This document shows positions 1 to 8,204 of a stretch of DNA of 8,204 nt, one piece after another. Made by a program: the position numbers and the translations under genes. The notes beneath the pieces are model-generated. The model searched no databases, was not told the DNA's origin, and saw only the letters and a program-made list of their open reading frames with translations. The stretch comes from Salinisphaera sp. UBA1666 (GTDB lineage: Bacteria; Pseudomonadota; Gammaproteobacteria; Nevskiales; Salinisphaeraceae), in contig DCKU01000054.1 in NCBI GenBank assembly GCA_002320455.1, positions 1 through 8,204 on the forward strand. The letters run 5' to 3'. Positions within the stretch are counted from its first letter, which is position 1. Each line of letters starts with the position of its first letter.

Positions 1-34
1 CATAAAAAATTGACTAGGGGCGCCCTGCGGCGTT

Positions 35-74
35 GCGAGTCTTGATCGTGGCACGCCACGGTGCGGCGACTCGC
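35..74. repeat. Nested inverted repeat downstream of the porin gene
   Basis: The outer arms GCGAGTC (35-41) and GACTCGC (68-74) are perfect complements. Inside them lies a second perfect dyad, CGTGGC (47-52) and GCCACG (55-60). The structure begins 61 bases past the porin stop. On the minus strand it is followed, after about 25 bases, by a run of six U (4-9). The stem and the U run are too far apart for a textbook intrinsic terminator, so it could be a loose terminator, a 3'-end stabilising hairpin or a protein site. The rest of 1-134 shows no gene that I can support. Confidence 0.35.
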
Positions 75-134
75 GCCTTGCAGGACACGATTTGCGGTCT
101 CCAACGCGGCGCTCGTATGAAACCTCAACAGGCC

Positions 135-1766
135 CTAAAACTGGTAGAAGAAACGCAGCCGGTTGTCGTAGAAATCCGGTGCGTTCTCGTCGTAGCGCGT
201 AATGCCCAGGTTGTTATTGATCTTGAGCCCGGCCAGCTGCTTCCAGACGCCGCCCAGATCATAGGTGAGACCGATACCAATACCGTCGCTGTACTGATCG
301 CGTACAAGGTTGCCGGTGAACGAGTCGTCGGTGATCTGGTTGTTGGGGCCGCCCGTGAAGTAGAAGTCGTGATAGTGACCGAATTCGGCCTTGTATTTGA
401 CGTAGCGGGCATACATCGCCAGGTTGTCACTCGGCGTGAAGTCGAAACGCACGCCGGCGCCCCAGCCCGGGCCGAAGTTCTGAATGCCGTTGTTCATGGT
501 GTCGGTATAGAACACGCCTGACAGGTCGGTATAGGGGTTCAGCGTCTGGCCGTTATTGAACGAGCCTTCGTTGACCGGCGAGTACGTGCCGAACACGGCG
601 AACCCCAGATCAGACGAACTCACACCCACTTTCAAGCCGTAGATCTGGTTGTCGATGCCCTGGGGAATGCGTTGCTCGTCGGCGTTATAGGACGCTGACG
701 CCTGGGCCCGTACATAGGGCGCCCACTGGGAACTGCCCTCTCCAAACGCAGGCGCCATGTAACCGATCTCGCCGTAGTCTGACGACACGGTCTGTTGAAA
801 GCGGTAGTGATAATACTGACCGATGACCTGGCCCTGATCGAAGACGTGGCGGAAGGTTGTGCCCACCATCCAGAAACCGGCCACGTCGGTGAAGTAACGG
901 TTATCGGACCGATAATTCGTGTTATTGAAGCGCGAGGCAAAACGATCGATCTTGGCGCCCACCAGCTGCCACTCGGGGATGTCCATGGTCTCGGCGCCCA
1001 TGGCAAACGGCAGATACTGATCGGTTTCGTAGTTCTGGTTGTCGGCGATGCGCGATCGCGTGACCTGGGGGCCGAACGTACTGGGCTCGGTAGCGTCGCC
1101 TTCGGCCAGATCGCCCGGCGAATACTGTAGCCGTCGCGCAGTCTGCAACGGACGAATGGTCGCGCTGACCCCGGAGAACGACCGTGGCTTGAACGTGAAC
1201 TGGTCGGACGCGGCCAGCGGCGTGTTGAGCAGCTGGCGCCCGGCGCGAATCTGTGCGCCGTAGGAATTGAATTGCAGATAGCCCTGGGTGATCTGAGAGA
1301 TTTCGTCACCACAGGCCAACACGCAGTTCAGCCGTGTGCCGGCATCGTTGTCGCCGTAGAAGCCACCGGAATAGACGAACTCTGCGCCGGCCGAAAACCC
1401 ATAGATTCGGCCGGTCTGGATGCCGATCTGGGCGCCGTAGTTGGTATTCTCGTTATTGAACTTGTCGTCGGTTGCAGGCTGGCCGGGGTAAGGCTGGTTC
1501 GTATCGCCCCAGCGACGGAAATCATAAATACCCACGCGGCCATGGATTTCCGAGCCGGTGACCACCTCGCGCTTGAACATTTCCGGAAACGTCAATGCGT
1601 CCTGCGTATCGGCGTTATCAGCGCCGCTCTTATCGGCGGTTGGCGTCTGAGCTATTGCCGCCGCGCTGAATCCAACGAACACCAGGCCTGCCATCCAGAC
1701 TGGAACCGATACCTTGCTGGCCTGTACAGGCCGTGCAAGCTCCCCCTTTAAATCGTGCGTTGTCAC
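135..1766 (-). CDS. OprD-family outer-membrane porin
   Basis: This 543-residue protein is a predicted outer-membrane beta-barrel for passive or substrate-selective uptake of small solutes. I chose the GTG start at 1766 because GAGGAG sits six bases upstream and because it gives a signal peptide: a basic N-region, a hydrophobic stretch at about residues 19-36, and an AIA cleavage site before Gln40. Reading back to the ATG at 1889 adds 41 residues without membrane character. The mature part is rich in aromatic and Gly residues in alternating strand patterns. It carries AGRQLLNTPL (175-184) followed by PRSFSGV, which resembles the OprD signature. It ends in Tyr-Gln-Phe, the terminal aromatic expected by the BAM machinery. 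It is about 100 residues longer than typical OprD. A Cys pair (C148, C152) could form a loop disulfide. It lies 270 bases downstream of the aldolase gene on the same strand, so it may share that transcript or have its own promoter. The family call is firm; the substrate is unknown. Confidence 0.87.
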   Translation of the reverse strand: MTTHDLKGELARPVQASKVSVPVWMAGLVFVGFSAAAIAQTPTADKSGADNADTQDALTFPEMFKREVVTGSEIHGRVGIYDFRRWGDTNQPYPGQPATDDKFNNENTNYGAQIGIQTGRIYGFSAGAEFVYSGGFYGDNDAGTRLNCVLACGDEISQITQGYLQFNSYGAQIRAGRQLLNTPLAASDQFTFKPRSFSGVSATIRPLQTARRLQYSPGDLAEGDATEPSTFGPQVTRSRIADNQNYETDQYLPFAMGAETMDIPEWQLVGAKIDRFASRFNNTNYRSDNRYFTDVAGFWMVGTTFRHVFDQGQVIGQYYHYRFQQTVSSDYGEIGYMAPAFGEGSSQWAPYVRAQASASYNADEQRIPQGIDNQIYGLKVGVSSSDLGFAVFGTYSPVNEGSFNNGQTLNPYTDLSGVFYTDTMNNGIQNFGPGWGAGVRFDFTPSDNLAMYARYVKYKAEFGHYHDFYFTGGPNNQITDDSFTGNLVRDQYSDGIGIGLTYDLGGVWKQLAGLKINNNLGITRYDENAPDFYDNRLRFFYQF

Positions 1767-1828
1767 GATGTGCTCCTCATTGGCTAGTTTTTTCGATGAC
1801 AGCCGACGCGTGTCGATGTCCCCTTCGC

Positions 1829-1860
1829 TGCACCACGGTGCATCCACCCTGCCCGTGGGC
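1829..1860. promoter_or_regulatory. Pair of short dyads in the porin leader
   Basis: Two perfect inverted repeats lie close together upstream of the porin start. On the minus strand they are GCCCACGGGC (1860-1851, four-base arms) and TGCACCGTGGTGCA (1842-1829, six-base arms). A weak promoter-like pair sits just upstream on the same strand: GTGATA at 1889-1884 and CAAAAT at 1866-1861, 17 bases apart, matching the consensus at 8 of 12 positions. That would put the dyads near or just after the start point, where an operator or leader hairpin could act. The rest of the 270-base gap (1767-2036) shows no gene and no convincing terminator after the aldolase. This is inference from short motifs only. 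Confidence 0.25.
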
Positions 1861-2036
1861 ATTTTGTGATGCGCTTCGACACGTATCACGAGCCGCGAAC
1901 GCGACGACCGAGCGGTTCGTTGCTTTCAACATCGCTCGCTCGACGCGGGTGTTATCCGTCGACGTGCCACTAACGTAAATTTGGTTGGCCCATGAACCTA
2001 TCGGCAATACGTCTAAGACATGCTTGAAACCCGCCG

Positions 2037-2705
2037 TCACGATAGCGGCTCTTCGTGTCGCGCGCCGGGCCCATAACCGGCAAAGCGCTCGTGCACGGCC
2101 TGCATAGCAGCCGCGTCGAGAAGCTGTGGCTGGCCGACCTGGCAGGCCAGCACGTATTGATGTGCCAGCGTTTCGATTTCCTCGGCCAGCCATACGGCCT
2201 TGGCCAACGTCTCGTGCGCGGCCAGCATGCCGTGATTGGCCATCAGACACGCGCGTAACGTGGCCCCGAGCGTATCCACGATGGCCGTCGACAGCGCTTG
2301 ACTGCCAAATGTGGCATACGGCGCACAGGGCACAGACTGTCCGCCGGCCGCGGCGACCATGTAATGCGCGGCCGGTATCGCCCGGCCACACATGGCCAGT
2401 GCTGTGGCATGCACAGCATGGGTATGGACCACGGCACGAAGTTCGGGCCGAGCGGCCAGTACGTCGCGATGAAAACGCCACTCGCTGGACGGATTCCACG
2501 GGCCGGTCACGGTACCGGCGTGATCGATATGCACCATATCGGCAGCCGACAACTCGGCCGGCGGAATACCGGAGGGCGTGATCCAGAGCCCGGCGCGTGC
2601 CTGGCAGTCGCCACGAACGCTGATATTTCCCGAGGCGCCGCGATTCAGCCCTAAACGAACAAGCGCCTGCATGGCGTCGACCATGGCCTGGCGTGGATCG
2701 TTCAC
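2037..2705 (-). CDS. Class II aldolase/adducin-family protein (L-fuculose-phosphate aldolase type)
   Basis: This 222-residue cytosolic enzyme has the normal length for the FucA/AraD family of zinc-dependent aldolases and epimerases. Family landmarks appear in order: the phosphate-binding SGNIS (25-29) and TPSG (43-46), a glutamate in SSE (E75) at the position of the catalytic Glu73 of FucA, HTH (H94, H96) and NHG (H158). The three histidines match the zinc ligands of FucA, so the metal site looks intact. The expected reaction is reversible cleavage of a phosphorylated ketose or a related sugar acid into a dihydroxyacetone-phosphate-like piece and an aldehyde. The exact substrate cannot be told. 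The start is GTG at 2705, whose bases overlap the TGA stop of the regulator (GTGA), so the two are probably translationally coupled. No kinase or isomerase lies in the window. A decarboxylase or epimerase of the same superfamily is the main alternative. Confidence 0.9.
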   Translation of the reverse strand: MNDPRQAMVDAMQALVRLGLNRGASGNISVRGDCQARAGLWITPSGIPPAELSAADMVHIDHAGTVTGPWNPSSEWRFHRDVLAARPELRAVVHTHAVHATALAMCGRAIPAAHYMVAAAGGQSVPCAPYATFGSQALSTAIVDTLGATLRACLMANHGMLAAHETLAKAVWLAEEIETLAHQYVLACQVGQPQLLDAAAMQAVHERFAGYGPGARHEEPLS

Positions 2706-3679
2706 GACGCGGCCACCGCGTCTTGCTGTTCCAATGCGTTGGCGGCCGGCGCGTCGATGATCAGACGGTTGACCAGGCCGCTCTTGAGTACAGCGCGTAT
2801 CGCCGGCGCCTTGTCTGCACCGCCTACCACAGCCATCACATCGCGCTCGGCCAGCTCGGCGAACGACAGGCCGATGGTCCGGCGGTTAATCGGATGATCG
2901 ACCAGGCCGCCATCGGCATTCAGAAAATGGCCAACGATTTCGGCCACGCATCCGTGTGCCACTAACTCATCACGTGCGCCGGCGGGCAACAGCCCCCGCT
3001 CGCTGCGAAAGATCGGCTGGTCCGGCTTCATCGCGGCGATACCGACCACACATAGATCAACCGCCCGGGCCCGCGTCAACGCGTCGACCACGCTGCGCTG
3101 GGCCAGTAATACATCGCGATCGGCCACGCTGTCGGCTATGAACGGCACAGGCACAAAAAACCCCTGCCCGCCCGTGATCTCGGCCAGGCGATACACTACG
3201 TCGAACGGATTGATAGCAGCCTGTTGGGTCAAACTGCCCATGAGCGAGACGATCGAAAGCGACGGATAACTCTCGCGCGGCAACTGGCGCGTCATTTCTG
3301 CCAGCGAGCGGCCCCACGAGACCCCCAGAGATCGAACATCACCCGCGGCCAGCCGTTTTTGTACGTAACGCGCCGCGGCCGCGCCGATAGCCACTGTATT
3401 ACCCGCCGGCTCGCCCGGGGCTGCGACATCGGGCACGAGTAGGCACTGAGATAGGCTGTAAGCGCGGGCCAAGCGATCTTCTTGATCCACCAATGCCTGA
3501 GGCGAGCGGTCAATAAAGACATGAACGAAGCCGGCCTCGTGGGCCTCGCTGATTAAACGATGGACCTTTGCGCGCGACAGCGACAGACGCTCCGCGATTT
3601 CTGCCTGCGTATGCCCGCCGATATACGACAGCCACGCAACATAGATCGCCAAATCATGCGGATCGCGTGGTGTCGTCAT
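2702..3679 (-). CDS. SorC/DeoR-type sugar-binding transcriptional regulator
   Basis: This 325-residue DNA-binding regulator is close to the usual SorC length of about 315. It has an N-terminal helix-turn-helix (about residues 22-46; TQAEIAERLSLSRAKVHRLI) that follows the typical family opening AIYVAWLSYIGG. It then has a sugar-phosphate-binding domain (about 65-315) with the family-typical GVSWGRS (119-125) and VVGGADKAPAIRAVL (284-298). SorC-family proteins usually sense a phosphorylated sugar and control the adjacent catabolic operon. The ATG at 3679 was chosen because family members begin just before this helix-turn-helix. The frame stays open upstream, but it runs through a terminator and the tRNA gene, and the ATG at 3742 forms part of a likely -35 box. 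The Shine-Dalgarno is weak (GGGG, close to the ATG). The stop overlaps the start of the aldolase gene, so the aldolase pathway is the likely regulatory target. The effector is unknown. Confidence 0.93.
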   Translation of the reverse strand: MTTPRDPHDLAIYVAWLSYIGGHTQAEIAERLSLSRAKVHRLISEAHEAGFVHVFIDRSPQALVDQEDRLARAYSLSQCLLVPDVAAPGEPAGNTVAIGAAAARYVQKRLAAGDVRSLGVSWGRSLAEMTRQLPRESYPSLSIVSLMGSLTQQAAINPFDVVYRLAEITGGQGFFVPVPFIADSVADRDVLLAQRSVVDALTRARAVDLCVVGIAAMKPDQPIFRSERGLLPAGARDELVAHGCVAEIVGHFLNADGGLVDHPINRRTIGLSFAELAERDVMAVVGGADKAPAIRAVLKSGLVNRLIIDAPAANALEQQDAVAAS

Positions 3680-3694
3680 GGGCCCCAATGAAAA

Positions 3695-3715
3695 TTTGCT
3701 CGACCGGCGAGCAAA
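3695..3715. promoter_or_regulatory. Candidate autoregulatory operator (21-base dyad)
   Basis: The perfect eight-base arms TTTGCTCG and CGAGCAAA flank a five-base centre, as read on the minus strand. The dyad begins inside the proposed -10 box of the regulator gene and covers the predicted transcription start, ending 15 bases before the ATG at 3679. The position is right for repression by the SorC-type protein it precedes. Binding by that protein is an inference. No second copy was noticed upstream of the porin. Confidence 0.5.
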
Positions 3716-3742
3716 GTTACGCAGACCGGCGCGCTGTGTCAT
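3714..3742 (-). promoter_or_regulatory. Candidate promoter of the regulator-aldolase operon
   Basis: On the minus strand, ATGACA (3742-3737) resembles a -35 box at 5 of 6 positions. It is separated by 17 bases from TAACTT (3719-3714), a weak -10 box at 3 of 6. It lies just after the tRNA terminator and just before the regulator ATG. Because the terminator should block read-through from the tRNA, a promoter is needed in this short interval, and this is the best pair I can find. Confidence 0.4.
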
Positions 3743-3763
3743 TGCGCCATTTGTATGAGACAT

Positions 3764-3796
3764 AAAAAAAGGACCAGGCAGACGCCTGATCCTTTT
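3764..3796 (-). terminator. Rho-independent terminator of the tRNA-Ala gene
   Basis: On the minus strand, AAAAGGATCAGGC can pair with GCCTGGTCCTTTT around a four-base loop, with one G-U wobble, and the stem runs into a tract of seven T (3770-3764). The wobble pairs only in the minus-strand RNA, which sets the direction. It starts seven bases after the tRNA CCA end. The first arm includes GGATC, which could alternatively pair with the GATCC directly after the CCA (3802-3798) in a small competing hairpin. Confidence 0.85.
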
Positions 3797-3802
3797 CGGA
3801 TC

Positions 3803-3878
<76 letters not shown>

Positions 3879-3911
3879 GGAAACGTCGACCGCTTGGCCA
3901 ACGAGCTGCGT

Positions 3912-3939
3912 ATGATAGCAGCCTTGTCCGTGTTGCCAA
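3912..3939 (-). promoter_or_regulatory. sigma70-type promoter of tRNA-Ala
   Basis: On the minus strand, TTGGCA (3939-3934, 5 of 6) and TATCAT (3917-3912, 5 of 6) are spaced by 16 bases. The predicted start, near 3905, lies about 27 bases before the mature tRNA 5' end, leaving a leader for RNase P to remove. The same bases read on the plus strand give TATGAT (3911-3916), a possible -10 for the divergent gene that starts at 3957, though without a good -35. Confidence 0.7.
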
Positions 3940-3956
3940 CCCCTGGCGGATACCTC

Positions 3957-4637
3957 ATGTCCGGATCCCTGCCACCGACGACGCTCATCGTATTCGCCAA
4001 AGCCCCGCAGCCGGGCCGATGCAAGACACGACTGGCCCGTCGGATGGGGCATCCTCTAGCGACACGCTGCTACCAGGCGATGACCGAACAGGTCGTGGCG
4101 CAGGCGACGCGACTGGCCCCGGGATCAGTCGTTCTCGCCGTGGCCCCCAACACGTGCCACCCGTTTTTCAAACACTTGGCCCGAGCCTATGGCTGTCGGC
4201 TCCGCCGCCAGGCGCGCGGGGATCTCGGCCGTCGTATGCATCACGCGTTGCGCCAGGCCCAGCGCGCCGACGGTGCGGCACTCGTGGTCGGCACCGACCA
4301 GCCCGATCTTCACGGCGGCCGGATGGCCGACCTGCTTGAACAGGCCGCCGAGGGCGCGGCCTGCGTCGTGGCGCCCACCGACGACGGCGGCTATTGGACC
4401 ATCGGCGGCCGGGACACGCCGGCCGGGATGTTTCGCGGCGTGGCCTGGAGCACGCCGCGGGTCGCCCGGCAAACCCGCCAGGCCATGCGGCGGCTTGGCC
4501 TGGCCCGTATCGAAGGCCCGCGCATGCGTGATATCGACGACTATCGTGACTGGTGTGGCCAGCCGCGCCACCAGCGCGCCCGGCTGCTGCGCGCCGCCAT
4601 CATGCCGGGCCGGCGGCACCGGCTCGTCGGTCGTTAA
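3957..4637 (+). CDS. TIGR04282/DUF2064 glycosyltransferase-like protein
   Basis: This 226-residue soluble protein has a nucleotide-sugar-transferase-like Rossmann fold. Visible landmarks are FAKAPQPGRCKTRL (13-26, the nucleotide-binding opening of this family), RGDLGRRM (87-94), GTDQPDL (112-118, a GTD-x-P metal or nucleotide motif), DDGGYWTIG (142-150), WSTP (164-167) and RDIDDYRDW (191-199). Databases name TIGR04282 an arsenosugar-biosynthesis glycosyltransferase because some members sit beside arsenic genes. No arsenic gene is present here, so that role is not supported and the sugar and acceptor are unknown. The tail after residue 200 is Arg-rich and does not look like the conserved domain. 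The ATG at 3957 is preceded by GGCGGA and fits the usual family start; an ATG at 3894 would add 21 atypical residues and begin upstream of the likely promoter. It is divergent from the tRNA, and its stop shares TTAA with the stop of the opposing gene. Confidence 0.85.
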   Translation: MSGSLPPTTLIVFAKAPQPGRCKTRLARRMGHPLATRCYQAMTEQVVAQATRLAPGSVVLAVAPNTCHPFFKHLARAYGCRLRRQARGDLGRRMHHALRQAQRADGAALVVGTDQPDLHGGRMADLLEQAAEGAACVVAPTDDGGYWTIGGRDTPAGMFRGVAWSTPRVARQTRQAMRRLGLARIEGPRMRDIDDYRDWCGQPRHQRARLLRAAIMPGRRHRLVGR

Positions 4638-5380
4638 CGCGCGACTCGGCGTCGCTTGGTCTCGACCGGGCAGTCGTCCAGGGCTTCGGTGAGAAAGCCG
4701 TAGGCATCGTCGACATCTTCGGCCTGATAGAACAGATCCAGATCTCCGTCACTGATCAAGCCGTGCTCGGCGAAGACCGAGAAATCGATCAACCGCTCCC
4801 AGAACGCTTTGCCATAAAGCACCACCGGAATCCGCGGCTGCTTGCCGGTCTGGATCAGCGTGAGCATCTCGAACAGCTCGTCCATAGTGCCGAAGCCGCC
4901 GGGGAAGATGATCAACGCCTTGGCGATGTTCATGAACCAGAACTTCCGCATGAAGAAATAGTGGAAGTCGAAGTTGAGGTCTTCATGAACCCAGGCGTTG
5001 GTGCCCTGCTCGTGCGGCAGTTCGATATTCAGCCCCATGGAGCGGGCCGGGTTCACATCGGCCGCGCCCCGATTGGCGGCTTCCATAATGCCGGGCCCGC
5101 CGCCGGTACAGACATAGTACTGCTCTGACTCGGCATGGGTGTCCATGGTCCAGCGCATCATGCGCGCGGCCAGCTCGCGGGCCTGGCCGTAGTAGTCCAC
5201 CTGCTCCGAGACGGCCGGGCCTTCCGGCGTTTTGAGCCGGGCCGAGCCCCAGAAGATCAATCCGTTATGGACGTTCAGGTTGAGCAGGCGAGCACGCGGC
5301 TCGATGTATTCCGACAGGATTCGTAGCGGGCGTGCATCGTCGCTTGCCATGAAATCCGGATCGGCGTAGGGGTTCGTCAT
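4634..5380 (-). CDS. LOG-family (TIGR00730) nucleotide 5'-monophosphate phosphoribohydrolase
   Basis: This 248-residue Rossmann-fold protein carries both LOG hallmarks: GGGPGIMEAANRGA (93-106) and PGGFGTMDE (160-168). The first contains the catalytic Arg/Glu region and the second the phosphate-binding loop. FWGSAR (43-48) and HYFFMRKFWFM (140-150) fit the longer bacterial subgroup, often misnamed lysine decarboxylase. Family members hydrolyse the N-glycosidic bond of nucleoside 5'-monophosphates, including cytokinin ribotides, releasing ribose 5-phosphate. A housekeeping role in nucleotide salvage is likely here, and a cytokinin role is unproven. I chose the ATG at 5380 because GAGG lies six bases upstream; the open frame beyond it, back to 5467, looks non-coding. 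The gene is divergent from clpB across 176 bases and convergent with the DUF2064 gene, with no intergenic terminator. Confidence 0.9.
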   Translation of the reverse strand: MTNPYADPDFMASDDARPLRILSEYIEPRARLLNLNVHNGLIFWGSARLKTPEGPAVSEQVDYYGQARELAARMMRWTMDTHAESEQYYVCTGGGPGIMEAANRGAADVNPARSMGLNIELPHEQGTNAWVHEDLNFDFHYFFMRKFWFMNIAKALIIFPGGFGTMDELFEMLTLIQTGKQPRIPVVLYGKAFWERLIDFSVFAEHGLISDGDLDLFYQAEDVDDAYGFLTEALDDCPVETKRRRVAR

Positions 5381-5424
5381 GAACGGCCTCGATAGAACAG
5401 CGTCTGAGAAACACGAAACGCGCC

Positions 5425-5430
5425 AGTATA
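5425..5430 (-). promoter_or_regulatory. Candidate -10 box of the LOG-family gene
   Basis: On the minus strand TATACT (5430-5425) matches the -10 consensus at 5 of 6 positions and lies 45 bases before the ATG. It is preceded by CTGA but no clear -35, so it would need an activator or have only weak basal activity. The predicted leader is about 38 bases. Confidence 0.4.
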
Positions 5431-5461
5431 TCAGCGGCCTTCGAGCCCTCTGGCGATAATC

Positions 5462-5480
5462 TTTCAAACGCTGGTTGAAA
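5462..5480. repeat. Inverted repeat over the clpB -35 region
   Basis: The perfect six-base arms TTTCAA (5462-5467) and TTGAAA (5475-5480) are separated by seven bases. The right arm is the proposed clpB -35 element. The left arm read on the minus strand is also TTGAAA and points toward the LOG-family gene, but no matching -10 stands at the right distance from it. Confidence 0.5.
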
Positions 5481-5500
5481 TGTTCTTGCCTGATCCTATT
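5475..5500 (+). promoter_or_regulatory. Candidate heat-shock (sigma32-type) promoter of clpB
   Basis: TTGAAA (5475-5480) is followed after 13 bases by TCCTAT (5494-5499). This fits the sigma32 layout of TTGAAA, 13-14 bases, CCCCAT, with a full -35 and 4 of 6 matches at the -10. A sigma70 reading is also possible: the same TTGAAA with TATTAA after 16 bases. The predicted start is near 5506, about 50 bases before the ATG. clpB is a sigma32 regulon gene in gammaproteobacteria, which supports the call, but the -10 match is imperfect. Confidence 0.5.
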
Positions 5501-5511
5501 AAAAGAACATT
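5479..5511. repeat. Nine-base inverted repeat bracketing the clpB -10 region
   Basis: The perfect arms AATGTTCTT (5479-5487) and AAGAACATT (5503-5511) are separated by 15 bases. The centre of the dyad contains the proposed -10 element, and the right arm covers the predicted transcription start. It does not match the CIRCE element bound by HrcA. It could be a repressor operator; transcripts starting at about 5506 would lack the left arm, so an mRNA hairpin is less likely. Confidence 0.55.
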
Positions 5512-5556
5512 AGCGGTTTGAGGCCGGTGACCCCGGCGCGACGAGGATAGTTCGAC

Positions 5557-8151
<2,595 letters not shown>

Positions 8152-8204
8152 GCAAAAAAAGGCCCGCTAAATAGCGTAACGCCGTTCACTTAAGCATTGC
8201 GAGA

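Noticed and set aside
1767..1889. N-terminal extension of the porin to an ATG at 1889
   Set aside because: The extra 41 residues are not signal-like and would bury the signal peptide; the GTG at 1766 has a strong GAGGAG at the right distance.
1777..2499. 240-codon minus-strand frame across the aldolase and the porin leader
   Set aside because: It is Arg- and Gly-rich with no recognisable domain, and is out of frame with the clearly real aldolase it overlaps.
5479..5511. CIRCE/HrcA operator
   Set aside because: The arms AATGTTCTT/AAGAACATT do not resemble TTAGCACTC/GAGTGCTAA and the 15-base spacing differs from the usual nine.
8152..8204. Terminator after clpB
   Set aside because: The dyad CGCTA/TAGCG is only five bases with a two-base gap and is not followed by a T tract within the window; a real terminator may lie beyond the end.

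Overview
This is high-GC chromosomal DNA whose proteins look gammaproteobacterial. The ClpB matches the Escherichia coli protein closely along its whole length. There is also an OprD-type outer-membrane porin (so a Gram-negative envelope) and a dedicated tRNA-Ala with anticodon CGC, which suits a genome rich in GCG codons. A Salinisphaera-like or similar environmental gammaproteobacterium is a guess. No mobile element, CRISPR array or phage gene is visible, and the window holds six protein genes and one tRNA.

Left part (1-3763), all on the minus strand and read right to left: a SorC/DeoR-type sugar-responsive regulator, then a class II (fuculose-phosphate-type) aldolase whose GTG start overlaps the regulator stop in the sequence GTGA, then a 270-base gap, then an OprD-family porin. 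The regulator has a candidate promoter whose start point lies inside a 21-base dyad (3695-3715), which suggests autoregulation. Together these genes look like a small carbon-source module: the porin admits a small solute, the aldolase cleaves a phosphorylated sugar derived from it or a related compound, and the regulator senses a sugar phosphate. The kinase, isomerase and inner-membrane transporter needed for a full pathway are not in the window, and the substrate cannot be read from the sequence.

Middle (3764-5380): a complete tRNA-Ala(CGC) on the minus strand with its own promoter and a Rho-independent terminator that insulates the regulator. Divergent from it is a TIGR04282/DUF2064 glycosyltransferase-like gene. 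That gene converges on a LOG-family (TIGR00730) nucleotide phosphoribohydrolase gene, and the two stop codons share one TTAA.

Right part (5381-8204): a 176-base divergent intergenic region with a candidate LOG-gene promoter on the minus strand and a candidate heat-shock-type promoter for clpB on the plus strand. Two inverted repeats overlay the clpB promoter. The complete 864-residue ClpB disaggregase follows. Its codon 149 is a GTG preceded by a purine-rich stretch, the position where E. coli starts its short ClpB isoform.

Most of the window is ordinary core genome. The less explained parts are the regulator-aldolase-porin module, the dyads around the clpB promoter and the regulator start, and the dyad downstream of the porin.
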